A stretch of 34,259 bases of DNA from Opitutia bacterium (GTDB lineage: Bacteria > Verrucomicrobiota > Verrucomicrobiia > Opitutales > Opitutaceae), in contig CANHJG010000045.1 in NCBI GenBank assembly GCA_947461205.1, forward strand, positions 1 to 34,259, given 5' to 3'. The notes under the pieces are model-generated. The model searched no databases. It was not told the origin of the DNA and saw only the letters and a list, made by a program, of their open reading frames with translations. The position numbers were made by a program, and so were the translations under genes. Shown one piece after another: positions 15,545 through 23,861 of this stretch (its first letter is position 1; each line of letters starts with the position of its first letter).

Positions 15545-17149
15545 CTAGCGTGGCCCGTCCGACGGCGTCACGACGAACTCCAAATTGAACACGTTAAACG
15601 AGAGACTCCGCGGATCAGTACCCACTTTCCGCGCCGGCTTCTCGCTCTCAAACCGCAGCGTCACCCCCTCCTCCGGCATCACCAGCCCAAACCGGAACGA
15701 CGTTTTTTTCTCCGTCAGTTCCCCGGACCACACCATGGCCTCGCCAGCAAAAATCCGCAGCATGCGCGTGTCGAGCGCCGCCACCCGGCCGCTCACCGCC
15801 ACCGTCAGCGGCCCGGCCGAGGCGTTGCGGATCCGCAACCGCGAGTGCCCCGCACTCCAGCGCCAGCTGTCGCCGTTGAAATTCTCCGGCCCCGACCACC
15901 CGCCCGCCAACTCGACCCGCACCGCCCCCACCACCGCACTCTCGCCGGTCACTTGGAAAAATTCCCGCGCCGGCGGCGCGAATTCCTTGTAGGCCGCAAT
16001 CACCGTCAGGTTGCCCGCGATCAGCACCGCCAGCCATTTCCGCCCGCGCGGCACCAGAATATTGAACGCGAGCGTCATCGGCAGCAGCACGCGCGTCGAC
16101 GCCCCGGGAAACCCTTCCCACACCGGCGTCGAAAGAAATCCCATCATCCCCGCAAACGCCGCGCCGATCCGCCACCACGCGTCCGCCGGCCGCCAGCGCA
16201 ACCCGAAAAACAGCCCCTGCACCGTCAGCGCAAACACCACCGCGACCGTCGCCCACTTCAGCGGCGAATCCCCGCGGGACGCAAGGCTCCCCACGGCATC
16301 GCCCCATTTTTCCGCCAACCCCGCGAGCGGCCACGTAAAGTTACCCAGCCCCGGATCGGCCGCCGGCCCGAATTTCCACCGCACATAGCCCATCCATGCC
16401 ACCAACGGCAGCGCCACCGCCACCGCCGTCAACCCCGGCCGCCACCACGTGCGCGGCGCCCGCCAATCGAACTCCGCCACTCCGGCCACCGCGAGCAGAC
16501 TGGTCTCCTTGCCCAACCCCGCCAACGCCAGCACCGCCGCCCCGCGCCCCCGATGGCCTTCTTCCACCCACCGCATCGCCAGCGCCACCAGCAGCAGGCT
16601 CGGAGCGTCCACGAGCGAGTGCCGCACGCTCATGCACACCCCGTGCGAAAACATCACCGCCCCCCACCGCAGAAAATTCTCCGCGTTCGTCGGCGGAAAC
16701 CACCGCCACAGCACCCAGCCGAGCGCCAGCCAGCACAGCACGTTGAGCAACGCATGCGCCTGCACGATCCACGCCGGCTGCCCGAGCCCGAGCCCCCACG
16801 CCGCCCAGCAAAACAAAATCCGCTTCGCCCGATACGGCAGGTTATCGATCGCCGTTTTCAGCTCCGGGTTGTCCAGCGTCGGATTCAACGCGAGCTGCAC
16901 ATAATACGCCCCGTCATAGCCCGACGAATCCTCATAAATATAATGCGGCACGCCCTTCAGCTGCGTCACCTTGTTCTCCCCCAGCCGGTCCCCGATCGAA
17001 ATCAAACTCGAAAACCCCGTGTGCGGATCGTGAAATTTCTGCACCGCCGACAGAAAAAACACCGCGCTCACCAGACACAGCACCTTCCAGGGCGAAGCCA
17101 CGAACGTGCGCAGCCAACCGACGTTTTTGGGCGTTCCGAGCGCGCTCAT
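15545..17149 (-). CDS. GT-C-like polytopic membrane protein, paralogue of 18770-20332
   Basis: 534 residues: about ten membrane helices, then a beta-rich C-terminal module (about 416-534) opening GGWSGPENFNGDSWRWSAG. The first periplasmic loop has SSGYDGAYYVQLALNPTL, with Asp79 in the position of the catalytic acid of GT-C enzymes, and later LLNVLCWLALGWVLWR and LGKETSLLAVAGVAE. It is clearly homologous along its length to the 520-residue protein at 18770-20332 (shared GYDGxYYxQxAxxPTL, GQPAWI, ETSLLA, GNFTWPLAGLxEKW). The ATG at 17149 was chosen because the longer frame runs into the divergent gene and is Ala/Arg-rich; a GAGGAG lies about 13 bases before it. It heads a minus-strand unit. Proposed role: transfer of a lipid-linked sugar outside the inner membrane. 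Confidence 0.78.
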   Translation of the reverse strand: MSALGTPKNVGWLRTFVASPWKVLCLVSAVFFLSAVQKFHDPHTGFSSLISIGDRLGENKVTQLKGVPHYIYEDSSGYDGAYYVQLALNPTLDNPELKTAIDNLPYRAKRILFCWAAWGLGLGQPAWIVQAHALLNVLCWLALGWVLWRWFPPTNAENFLRWGAVMFSHGVCMSVRHSLVDAPSLLLVALAMRWVEEGHRGRGAAVLALAGLGKETSLLAVAGVAEFDWRAPRTWWRPGLTAVAVALPLVAWMGYVRWKFGPAADPGLGNFTWPLAGLAEKWGDAVGSLASRGDSPLKWATVAVVFALTVQGLFFGLRWRPADAWWRIGAAFAGMMGFLSTPVWEGFPGASTRVLLPMTLAFNILVPRGRKWLAVLIAGNLTVIAAYKEFAPPAREFFQVTGESAVVGAVRVELAGGWSGPENFNGDSWRWSAGHSRLRIRNASAGPLTVAVSGRVAALDTRMLRIFAGEAMVWSGELTEKKTSFRFGLVMPEEGVTLRFESEKPARKVGTDPRSLSFNVFNLEFVVTPSDGPR

Positions 17150-17258
17150 TCCACGTTCCGCACTCCTCGCGGCAGGGGGTGCGGACGAGGCCGATCCGGG
17201 CGCTTGTCTTCCAAATTTCTCACGTGCAGTTTGCCGCATCACAGAACGCGAGCGCGAC
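17150..17258. promoter_or_regulatory. Divergent intergenic region (bidirectional control)
   Basis: These 109 bases separate two GT-C-like genes transcribed away from each other, so promoters for both units must lie here or inside the genes. A patch richer in A/T (17204-17232, cttgtcttccaaatttct) is the only segment that departs from the high-GC background. A weak TTGTCT at 17204 has no convincing -10 partner, so no promoter is called. Confidence 0.35.
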
Positions 17259-18773
17259 ATGTCAAATCCGAATCCCTCCGCCCACCCCGCGCCCGCCCCC
17301 CGTTGGTTCGTCGCCGGGGCCCTGTTCGCCCTCGCGGCCTTCGGCGTTTTCCTCGCCACCCACACCACCACCGTCGCCGGCGGTTCCGATTCCTCCGGCT
17401 ATCTCAACAGCGCCCGCCTCCTCGCCGCTGGCCACCTCCAAGGCGAACTGCGCGTGCCCGCCGAGTTCGGCCCGCAGTCCGAACTCAACCGCGCCCTCTT
17501 CGCCCCTCATGGATTCTTCCCCTACCCCGACAACCCCGCGCTCCCGCCCACCTATCCGGTCGGTCTGCCGCTCCACTTCGCCGCCGCCGGCCTGATCGTC
17601 GGTTGGCACCTCGGGCCGCTCTTCGTCGAAATCGGCGCCGCCCTCGCCGCCCTCTGGCTCTGCTATCTGACCGCCCGCGAACTCGGCGTCGGACCCGCTC
17701 TCGCCGCCTCTGGCGCCGTCGTCCTCGGGGTTTGTCCCGTCTTTATCATTTCCTCAATCCAGCCGCTCAGCGACACGCTCGCGACCACTTGGGCGCTCGC
17801 CGCCGTCCTCACCGCTCTCCGGGCAAGCCGCCACCGCGCTTGGGCCGCCGTCTGCGGGACCGCGTTCGCCGTCGCCGTGCTGGTGCGCCCCACCAACGCC
17901 GTTGTGCTACCCGCCCTCGTCGTCCTCCTCGGTCTCGACTGGCGTCGCCTCGGTCTCGCCGCACTCACCGGCGCGCCCGGCGCCCTCTGGCTCGGCTACT
18001 ACAATCACACGCTCTACGGCGGCGCCCTGAAATCCGGCTACGGCGATTGGCGCGCCGCCTTCGACACCGTTTACGTGCCCCCGACCCTCCTGCACTTCGC
18101 CTATTGGCTCGCGCTGCTGCTCCCTGCCGCCCTGCTCGTGTTGCCGCTCGCTGCACCGTTCCTTCGCGAATTTCGCAACCGCACCCTGGTCGCGCTCGCC
18201 CTCTGGTTCGGCGCGGTGATCACCCTCTACGCCTGCTACAATGTTTCGCGCGAGGTCTGGTGGTGTCTGCGCTTTATTCTGCCGGCGCTGCCCGCCCTCA
18301 TCCTCGCCGCGCTCCTCGGCATCGAAGTCCTTCTCCACCGATTCCCTGCCCCGCAACGTCCAGTGCTCCTCGTCGCGGTAGCCCTCTTCCTCTCGCTGTG
18401 GGCCGTCGCCGGCTCCGCCTACTGGACCAAGAAACTCGGCGTGCTCTACGTCAAGGGCTACGAACAGGTCTACGCCGACGCCGCCCACGCCGCCCGCCGA
18501 CTCCTCCCCCCTGACTCGCTCATCATTTGCTTCCACACCGGAGGCTCACTCTACGCCTACACGGATTTTCCCATTCTGCGCTGGGACCAAATCGATCCCG
18601 TCCAGTTCGCCCGCTTCACCGCGCTGACCGCCCGCTCCGACCGTCCTGTCTGCGCTGTGCTCTTCGACTCCGAGGAAAAAGAAGCGCTCCGCGAACGCTG
18701 CCCCGGCGAATGGACCCGCCTCGGCACCGTGAAAAACGTCGGCCTCTGGCGGCGCACCGCCGCCGCCCCATGA
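17259..18773 (+). CDS. GT-C-like polytopic membrane protein without C-terminal module
   Basis: 504 residues with a short Pro/Ala-rich cytoplasmic N-terminus and around ten membrane helices. The first-loop motif GGSDSSGYLNSARLLAAG is similar to the Asp-bearing loop of ArnT/PMT-like enzymes. A second loop has ALPPTYPVGLPLHF, a long stretch common in bacterial mannosyl- and arabinosyl-type GT-C proteins. The C-terminal 90 residues are soluble (DSLIICFHTGGSLYAYTDF, VCAVLFDSEEKEALRERCPG) and lack the beta module of its neighbours. Codon use is somewhat less C-biased than in the flanking paralogues. Its stop overlaps the next start as ATGA (18770-18773), so the two are coupled. Start: the ATG at 17259. 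It is a probable outer-face glycosyltransferase; donor and acceptor are unknown. Confidence 0.78.
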   Translation: MSNPNPSAHPAPAPRWFVAGALFALAAFGVFLATHTTTVAGGSDSSGYLNSARLLAAGHLQGELRVPAEFGPQSELNRALFAPHGFFPYPDNPALPPTYPVGLPLHFAAAGLIVGWHLGPLFVEIGAALAALWLCYLTARELGVGPALAASGAVVLGVCPVFIISSIQPLSDTLATTWALAAVLTALRASRHRAWAAVCGTAFAVAVLVRPTNAVVLPALVVLLGLDWRRLGLAALTGAPGALWLGYYNHTLYGGALKSGYGDWRAAFDTVYVPPTLLHFAYWLALLLPAALLVLPLAAPFLREFRNRTLVALALWFGAVITLYACYNVSREVWWCLRFILPALPALILAALLGIEVLLHRFPAPQRPVLLVAVALFLSLWAVAGSAYWTKKLGVLYVKGYEQVYADAAHAARRLLPPDSLIICFHTGGSLYAYTDFPILRWDQIDPVQFARFTALTARSDRPVCAVLFDSEEKEALRERCPGEWTRLGTVKNVGLWRRTAAAP

Positions 18774-20332
18774 GCGCGCCGCCCGCTTCCCCGCGTCGCC
18801 GCTGGCTCCTGCGCGCCGCCGCGCTCGCCGCCCTCGTCCTCTTCGTCGCGCTCATCGCGCGCTTCTGGCATCCCGTCTACGGCTTCACGGCGCTCATCCA
18901 GCTCGACGCGCCCAACGACGACCTGAAGATCGCCGCCTTCCGCGATCTCCCCGTCTACGTCCACCGCGACAACGGCGGCTACGACGGACTCTACTACGCG
19001 CAGATCGCCCATGACCCCACGCTGCGCGACCCCGAGCTTCCGCGCGCGATGGACAACTTCGCCTATCGCGCCCGCCGCATTCTCCCTCCCGCCCTCGCCT
19101 GGCTGCTCGGCGCCGGTCAACCCGCGTGGATCATCCACACGTATCCGCTCCTCAACCTCCTCGCCTGGTTCGCCCTCGCCGCGCTCCTCTGGCAACTCCT
19201 CGCCGTCTCCGACACCCGCGGCTGGATCGCTTGGGCCGGCGTGCTCTTCTCCGCCGGCGCCCTCGCCAGCGTCCGCCTCGCCCTCACCGACCTCATCGCG
19301 CTCACCATCCTCGCCGCCGCCCTCTTCGCCGCCGAACGCTCGCGGCGCCACTCCGCCACCGCCCTCCTCGCCGCCGCCGCCCTCGCGCGCGAAACCTCCC
19401 TCCTCGCCTTCGCTGGCCTCGCCGCACGCCCGTTCTTTTCCCTCCGCTCCGTCCTCCGCGCCTTCGTCGTCGCCCTCCCCCTCGCCGCGTGGCTCGGCTA
19501 CCTGCGCTGGCGCGTCGGCCCCGCCGACGCCGGCTGGGCCAACTTCACCCTCCCCGGCTCCGGCCTCGTCGAAAAATGGGCCGCCGCGACCGCCGCCCTT
19601 TTCACCGTCGCCGACCACACCCTCGCGTTCTCCACGTGGCTCGCGACCCTCGGCCTCACCACTCAGGCCGTGTTCTTCGCCACGCGCTGGCGCCCCGACG
19701 ACCGCTGGTGGCGCGTCGGCGTCGCCTACACCCTCCTGCTCCTCTTCCTCGGCACCGCCGTCTGGGAGGACTTTCCCGGCGCCGCCCTGCGCGTCCTCCT
19801 GCCCCTCACCCTGGCCTTCAACGTCCTCGTCCACCGCTCTCGCGCCCCGCTCGCGTGGTTGCTCCTCGGCAACCTCACCGTCTGCGCCGGCTTCGTCGCC
19901 CTCCGCGATGTCCCCTCCGACCCGCGCGAACTCGCCTCGCTCAACGCCTCCGGCACCGCCGGCCTCGCCCGCACCGGTGCGGGCTGGTCCGGCCGCGAGG
20001 AACACGGCCGCCACCACTGGTCCTGGTGCAGCGGCCGCGGCACCCTCACCCTCGAAGTGTGGCCCCGCACCCGCGCACCCGTGCACCTCGCCTTTTCCCT
20101 CCGCGCCGTCACGCCGCGCACCGTCATCGTCCGCCAGAACGGCCGCGAGCTCTGGCGCGCCGTCATCGCCCCCTCGCTCTCGGCTCACACCGTCCCACTC
20201 CTCGTCGAGCACGGCCAGGCCACCCTCGAGTTTTTCTCCGACGCTCCCCCGCAACGCGAGGGCCCCCAACCCGCCGCCCGCGACCTCTCGTTTGCGCTTT
20301 ATGATTTGCGCCTGACCCTGCCAAAACCCTGA
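18770..20332 (+). CDS. GT-C-like polytopic membrane protein with C-terminal beta-rich module, paralogue of 15545-17149
   Basis: 520 residues: an Arg-rich N-terminus (positive-inside), about ten membrane helices, and a C-terminal module from about 403 (GAGWSGREEH, HHWSWCSGRGTLTLEV, then IVRQNGRELWRAVI, ATLEFFSDAP, LSFALYDLRLTL). The first loop has NGGYDGLYYAQIAHDPTL with Asp72 as likely catalytic acid. The homologous protein on the opposite strand (15545-17149) shares the order and wording of most loops, so the two are products of an old duplication. The start ATG is embedded in the preceding stop (ATGA). The next gene, a GT4, begins eight bases after its stop. It is expected to act on a lipid-linked sugar, with the outer module perhaps binding the acceptor glycan. 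Confidence 0.78.
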   Translation: MSAPPASPRRRWLLRAAALAALVLFVALIARFWHPVYGFTALIQLDAPNDDLKIAAFRDLPVYVHRDNGGYDGLYYAQIAHDPTLRDPELPRAMDNFAYRARRILPPALAWLLGAGQPAWIIHTYPLLNLLAWFALAALLWQLLAVSDTRGWIAWAGVLFSAGALASVRLALTDLIALTILAAALFAAERSRRHSATALLAAAALARETSLLAFAGLAARPFFSLRSVLRAFVVALPLAAWLGYLRWRVGPADAGWANFTLPGSGLVEKWAAATAALFTVADHTLAFSTWLATLGLTTQAVFFATRWRPDDRWWRVGVAYTLLLLFLGTAVWEDFPGAALRVLLPLTLAFNVLVHRSRAPLAWLLLGNLTVCAGFVALRDVPSDPRELASLNASGTAGLARTGAGWSGREEHGRHHWSWCSGRGTLTLEVWPRTRAPVHLAFSLRAVTPRTVIVRQNGRELWRAVIAPSLSAHTVPLLVEHGQATLEFFSDAPPQREGPQPAARDLSFALYDLRLTLPKP

Positions 20333-20340
20333 GCGCCGCC

Positions 20341-21534
20341 ATGCCCGTCCTTCTCGACCTCACCCACACGAGCCACACCCGTGCCCGCACCGGCATCCAA
20401 CGCGTCACCCGCGCCCTCCACGCCGCCCTCGCCAGCGACGCCGTTGCGATCACCCACGACCCTCACTCGCGCACGTGGCGCCCGCTCGAGCCCTGGGAAA
20501 CCGCCCACCTCGCCCTCGAGTCCACCGCAAAAAAACGCGGCGCCGCCTGGCCGCTCTCCGCCCAACTCCGCGGCCGCTTCCGCCGCCTGCTCCGCCCGTC
20601 TTCGTCCCCGCCGCTCTGCCCTCGGCTCTCCGCCCTCCTCGCGTCCTCCGGCCTCCTCGTCCCCGAGGTGTTCTCCGCCCAGACCGCCGCGGCCCTCCCC
20701 GCTCTCCTCGCCGCGGCGACCGGACCCCGCGTCGCCGTCTTCCACGACGCGATCGCGCTCAAATTCCCCGAACTCACCCCGCCGAAAACCGTCGCGCGCT
20801 TCCCCGCCTACCTCGTCGAACTGCTCGCCTTCGACGGCATCGCCGCCAACTCCGAAGATTCCCGCGACACGTTGCGCGACTACTGGCGCTGGCTCGGCGT
20901 CGCCCACCCGCCGCCCATCGAAGCCATCCCCCTCGGCGTCGATCCCGTTGGTCACGTCTCGCGGGACAAACTGCCCGCGCCGGCCGGGCCCACCATTCTC
21001 TGCGTGGGCTCCCTCGAGGGCCGCAAAAACCACCTCGCGCTCCTCGACGCCTGCGAACGCCTCTGGTCCACCGGCGCCCGCTTCGAACTGCGCCTCATCG
21101 GCCTCGCCCAGCCCCAAACCGGCCGCGCGGCCCTCGCCCGCCTCCGCACGCTCCAGGCCGCTGGCCGCCCGCTCCACTACGACGGACCCGCCACCGACGC
21201 CGCACTCGCGTCCGCCTACGCCGCGTGCGCCTTCACCGTCTACCCGTCGCTCATCGAGGGCTTCGGCCTGCCCGTCATCGAAAGCCTCGCCCACGGCAAA
21301 CCCTGCGTCTGCTCCGCCCGCGGCGCCCTCGGCGAATCCGCCCGCGGCGGCGGTTGCCTCGCCCTCGCCTCGGTCGACGCCCCCAGTCTCGCCGCCGCCG
21401 TCGGCCGCCTCCTCGCCGCGCCCGCCGAACTCGCCAGCCTCGCCACCGCGGCCCGCGCCCGCCGCTTCCGCACCTGGCCCGACTACGCCGCGGCGCTCAC
21501 CGCGTGGATGCGCACCGTGCCGCGCCGCAACTGA
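20341..21534 (+). CDS. Family 4 glycosyltransferase, paralogue of 22836-23861
   Basis: 397 residues, GT-B fold. The N-terminal half starts LLDLTHTSHTRARTGIQRVTR and includes VFHDAIALKFPELTPPKTVARFP and SEDSRDTLRDYWRW. The C-terminal half has ILCVGSLEGRKNHLALLDAC (donor domain start), then YPSLIEGFGLPVIESLAHGKP with the Glu-x7-Glu pair, then CVCSARGALGESARGGGCL. The protein at 22836-23861 shares these blocks in order. GTs with the opening phrase xTGIQRVxR are frequent in capsule and exopolysaccharide loci. The ATG at 20341 is eight bases after the GT-C-like gene, so it belongs to the same transcript. It presumably acts on the cytoplasmic side with a nucleotide sugar; specificity cannot be read. 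Confidence 0.9.
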   Translation: MPVLLDLTHTSHTRARTGIQRVTRALHAALASDAVAITHDPHSRTWRPLEPWETAHLALESTAKKRGAAWPLSAQLRGRFRRLLRPSSSPPLCPRLSALLASSGLLVPEVFSAQTAAALPALLAAATGPRVAVFHDAIALKFPELTPPKTVARFPAYLVELLAFDGIAANSEDSRDTLRDYWRWLGVAHPPPIEAIPLGVDPVGHVSRDKLPAPAGPTILCVGSLEGRKNHLALLDACERLWSTGARFELRLIGLAQPQTGRAALARLRTLQAAGRPLHYDGPATDAALASAYAACAFTVYPSLIEGFGLPVIESLAHGKPCVCSARGALGESARGGGCLALASVDAPSLAAAVGRLLAAPAELASLATAARARRFRTWPDYAAALTAWMRTVPRRN

Positions 21535-21633
21535 CGAACCGGTGCCGCCGCGGGCCCGCCCCGGTCCGCGCCGGACGCAAACCCGCCTTTCCGTTTGCCA
21601 ACGCCAATCGGCCGACTCAACGTGCCGCCCTTC

Positions 21634-22830
21634 ATGGCGCTCTCATTTTTCACCAAAAACAAAAAGGCCCTGCTGGCGCGTTGTCGTGACGACTACGCGA
21701 CCAAGATGCGGTTGAAATACGCGCCTTACTACCACGCCATGGAAGCCCAGCGGGGCACCACCGTCCGGCTCGACGGCCGCGATATGGTCATGCTTTCGAG
21801 CAACGACTACCTCGGCCTTTCCTTTCATCCCAAAGTCATCGAGGCCGGCCGCGCCGCCCTCCTCAAATGGGGCACCAGCACCACCGGCGCCCGCATCTCC
21901 AACGGTTCCCGCGCCTTTCACGTCGAACTCGAGGAAAAAATCGCCGCCTTCGTCGGCCGCGAGGCCTGCCACATCAGCGCCGCCGGCTACATCTCCTGCC
22001 TCTCCAGCGTCGCCTCGTTCGCCCAAAAGGGCGACGTCATCCTCGCCGATAAAAACATCCACTCCTGCCTCTGGGACGGCATCCGCCTCTCGATGGCCAC
22101 CGTCGAGCGCTTCTCCCACAACAGCCCCGACGATCTCCGCGACGTCATCGCCGCCACCAGCCCCGACGCCACCAAGATGCTCGTCATCGAGGGCGTTTAC
22201 TCGATGGAAGGCCACATCGCCCGCCTCCCCGAGATCACCGAAATCGCCGAGGAACACGGCTGCTTCACCGTCCTCGACGACGCCCACGGCTTCGGCGTCC
22301 TCGGCCGCCAGGGCCGCGGCACCGCCGACCACTTCGGCCTCAACGACAAGGTCGACGTGCTCTGCGGCAGCATGTCGAAGTCCCTCGCCAGCACCGGCGG
22401 TTTCGTCGCTGCCTCCCGCGAAGTCATCGAATATCTCCGCACCAACTCGAAGCAGACCGTGTTCTCCGCCGCCATCAGCCCGAGTCAGGTCGCCTGCGCC
22501 CAAGCCTCGCTCGAACTGATGCAGTCCGAGCCCCAGCACCTCGAGAAACTCTGGGCCAACACCAAAAAATACCGCGCGATGCTGAAGTCCCTCGGGCTCG
22601 ACACCTGGGAAAGTGAAACCCCCGCCGTGCCGATCGTCCTCGGTTCCAAGGAGCGCGTCTACCCGTTCTGGAAGGCCCTCCTCGAAAAAGGCGTCTTCAC
22701 CGTCATGTCGATCGCCCCCGCCGTCCCCGCCGGCAAGGACCTCATCCGCACCGCCATCTCAGCGATGCACACCGACGAGCAGCTCGAAAAAATCGCCGCC
22801 GCCATGGCGTATGCGGTGAAGAAACTGTAG
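21634..22830 (+). CDS. Alpha-oxoamine synthase (serine palmitoyltransferase / BioF / KBL family)
   Basis: 398 residues, normal family length. It is a PLP enzyme that condenses an amino acid with an acyl thioester, releasing CO2. Asp216 and His218 in DDAHGFG contact PLP, and Lys249 in SMSKSLASTGG is the Schiff-base lysine. ARISNGSRAFHVELE, NIHSCLWDGI and the late APAVPAGKDLIRTAISAMHT are also family hallmarks. The last phrase and the proximity of an acyl-carrier protein, ketosynthase and SDR favour a lipid-base role (serine palmitoyltransferase or a cysteate-using relative) over biotin (BioF) or threonine breakdown (KBL), but sequence alone does not settle it. The ATG at 21634 gives the family N-terminus; an ATG at 21595 adds 13 residues. 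Its stop lies five bases from that of the convergent gene. Confidence 0.88.
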   Translation: MALSFFTKNKKALLARCRDDYATKMRLKYAPYYHAMEAQRGTTVRLDGRDMVMLSSNDYLGLSFHPKVIEAGRAALLKWGTSTTGARISNGSRAFHVELEEKIAAFVGREACHISAAGYISCLSSVASFAQKGDVILADKNIHSCLWDGIRLSMATVERFSHNSPDDLRDVIAATSPDATKMLVIEGVYSMEGHIARLPEITEIAEEHGCFTVLDDAHGFGVLGRQGRGTADHFGLNDKVDVLCGSMSKSLASTGGFVAASREVIEYLRTNSKQTVFSAAISPSQVACAQASLELMQSEPQHLEKLWANTKKYRAMLKSLGLDTWESETPAVPIVLGSKERVYPFWKALLEKGVFTVMSIAPAVPAGKDLIRTAISAMHTDEQLEKIAAAMAYAVKKL

Positions 22831-22835
22831 CCCGC

Positions 22836-23861
22836 TCAGCCCTGCAACGCCCCGCGCACGGTCGCCGCCGCCCCCGCCCACGTGGGCAGCGCCCGAGCCG
22901 CCGCCTGCGCCGTCAGGATCGGGCGCAAGTCGTCCCCGCCCAGCACCCGGAGCAGCGCCTCCTTCCACTTGGCGCGGTCGTTCAACGCCACCGGCAGGCA
23001 GCCTCCGCCTGCGGTGTTCTCCCGCAGCACCGGCAGATCGCTGCAGATGCAGGGCACGCCCATCCACAGCGATTCGAGCAACGGCAGCCCACACCCTTCA
23101 GCTCGCGTCGGCACCACACTCGCCCACGCCGTCGCATACAGCCCCGCCATGGCCGCGTCGCTCACCGCCTCATGGTAATGTAAATAAGGATACGTACGTG
23201 CGAGCGCCCGGATCCGCGCCGCGAGCGGTTGGCCAAAGTGCGGGTTCACGCGCCCCACCAAGTGCAGTTCAAACGTCCGGCCTTCGGCCCACAAATCCTC
23301 GCACACGTCGAGCAGGAACGCCTGGTTCTTCCGCGGTTCCAGAATGCCGACGCACAGCAGATTCGGCCGGCCGACGCCGCTCAGGCCGCGGTTCGTCACC
23401 CGCGGCCGCCCGGTGAAGTCCGCCCCGAGGGCGAGCACCTCCACCGGCGGCACCCGGTCCAATCCCTGCCACCGCCAGAAGCCGACCAACTCGTCGCGGC
23501 TCGCCTCCGACACCGCCCACACCCGGTCAAACCGCGCGAGCAACTTCAGATAACCCGGATGCCGCGCCACGCTCTGCGGCCACGTGAGGTGCGGATGCTT
23601 CAGCGGAATCGCATCGTGAAACACGGCCGCCAGCCGGCACGGCGGATTCTCGACCAGAGCCGCAAACCCCGGCCGCTCCTCCTCCGAAAACAGTTCCGCC
23701 GTGAAAAACCAGTCGTCCGGCCGCACCTCCCGGCGGTCCCACGTCGGCCAGCGCACCGCCTGCGCCGCCCCGCCCAACTCTTCCGCCAACCGCGTGCTCA
23801 CGCGCATCAACCCTGACCGATGCCCCGCACCACCGGCTTTCGTGACATCGAAATAAATCAT
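22836..23861 (-). CDS. Family 4 glycosyltransferase, paralogue of 20341-21534
   Basis: 341 residues, GT-B. It shares with 20341-21534 the blocks VFHDAIPLKHPHLTWPQSVAR, SEASRDELVGFWRW, LLCVGILEPRKNQAFLLDVC and an EGCGLPLLESLWMG Glu-x7-Glu site. It is shorter at the N-terminus (MIYFDVTKAGGAGHRSGLMR). The longer frame upstream is Arg/Gly-rich shadow sequence, so the ATG at 23861 is used; it overlaps the stop of the preceding gene (23858-23860) as ATGA. It is the last gene of the minus-strand lipid-type block. Family members transfer hexoses to growing glycans or lipid acceptors; with a GT4 and an MGDG-synthase-like gene just upstream, successive sugar additions to a glycolipid head are a plausible reading. 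Confidence 0.88.
   Translation of the reverse strand: MIYFDVTKAGGAGHRSGLMRVSTRLAEELGGAAQAVRWPTWDRREVRPDDWFFTAELFSEEERPGFAALVENPPCRLAAVFHDAIPLKHPHLTWPQSVARHPGYLKLLARFDRVWAVSEASRDELVGFWRWQGLDRVPPVEVLALGADFTGRPRVTNRGLSGVGRPNLLCVGILEPRKNQAFLLDVCEDLWAEGRTFELHLVGRVNPHFGQPLAARIRALARTYPYLHYHEAVSDAAMAGLYATAWASVVPTRAEGCGLPLLESLWMGVPCICSDLPVLRENTAGGGCLPVALNDRAKWKEALLRVLGGDDLRPILTAQAAARALPTWAGAAATVRGALQG

Noticed and set aside
14840-18514. A 1224-residue plus-strand open frame
   Set aside because: It lies opposite the methyltransferase and GT-C-like genes and is a run of Arg/Pro/His with no domains. It results from the strong C-ending codon bias, which removes stops from the complementary frame.
21634-22830. 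Firm assignment as bioF or kbl
   Set aside because: Active-site residues are common to the whole alpha-oxoamine synthase family, and neither biotin nor threonine dehydrogenase genes are adjacent.
22975-23010. GC-rich palindrome around ggcaggcagcctccgcctgcgg
   Set aside because: It is inside the GT4 coding frame, encoding an ordinary Gly-rich loop (ENTAGGGCLPV); there is no sign of a separate element.
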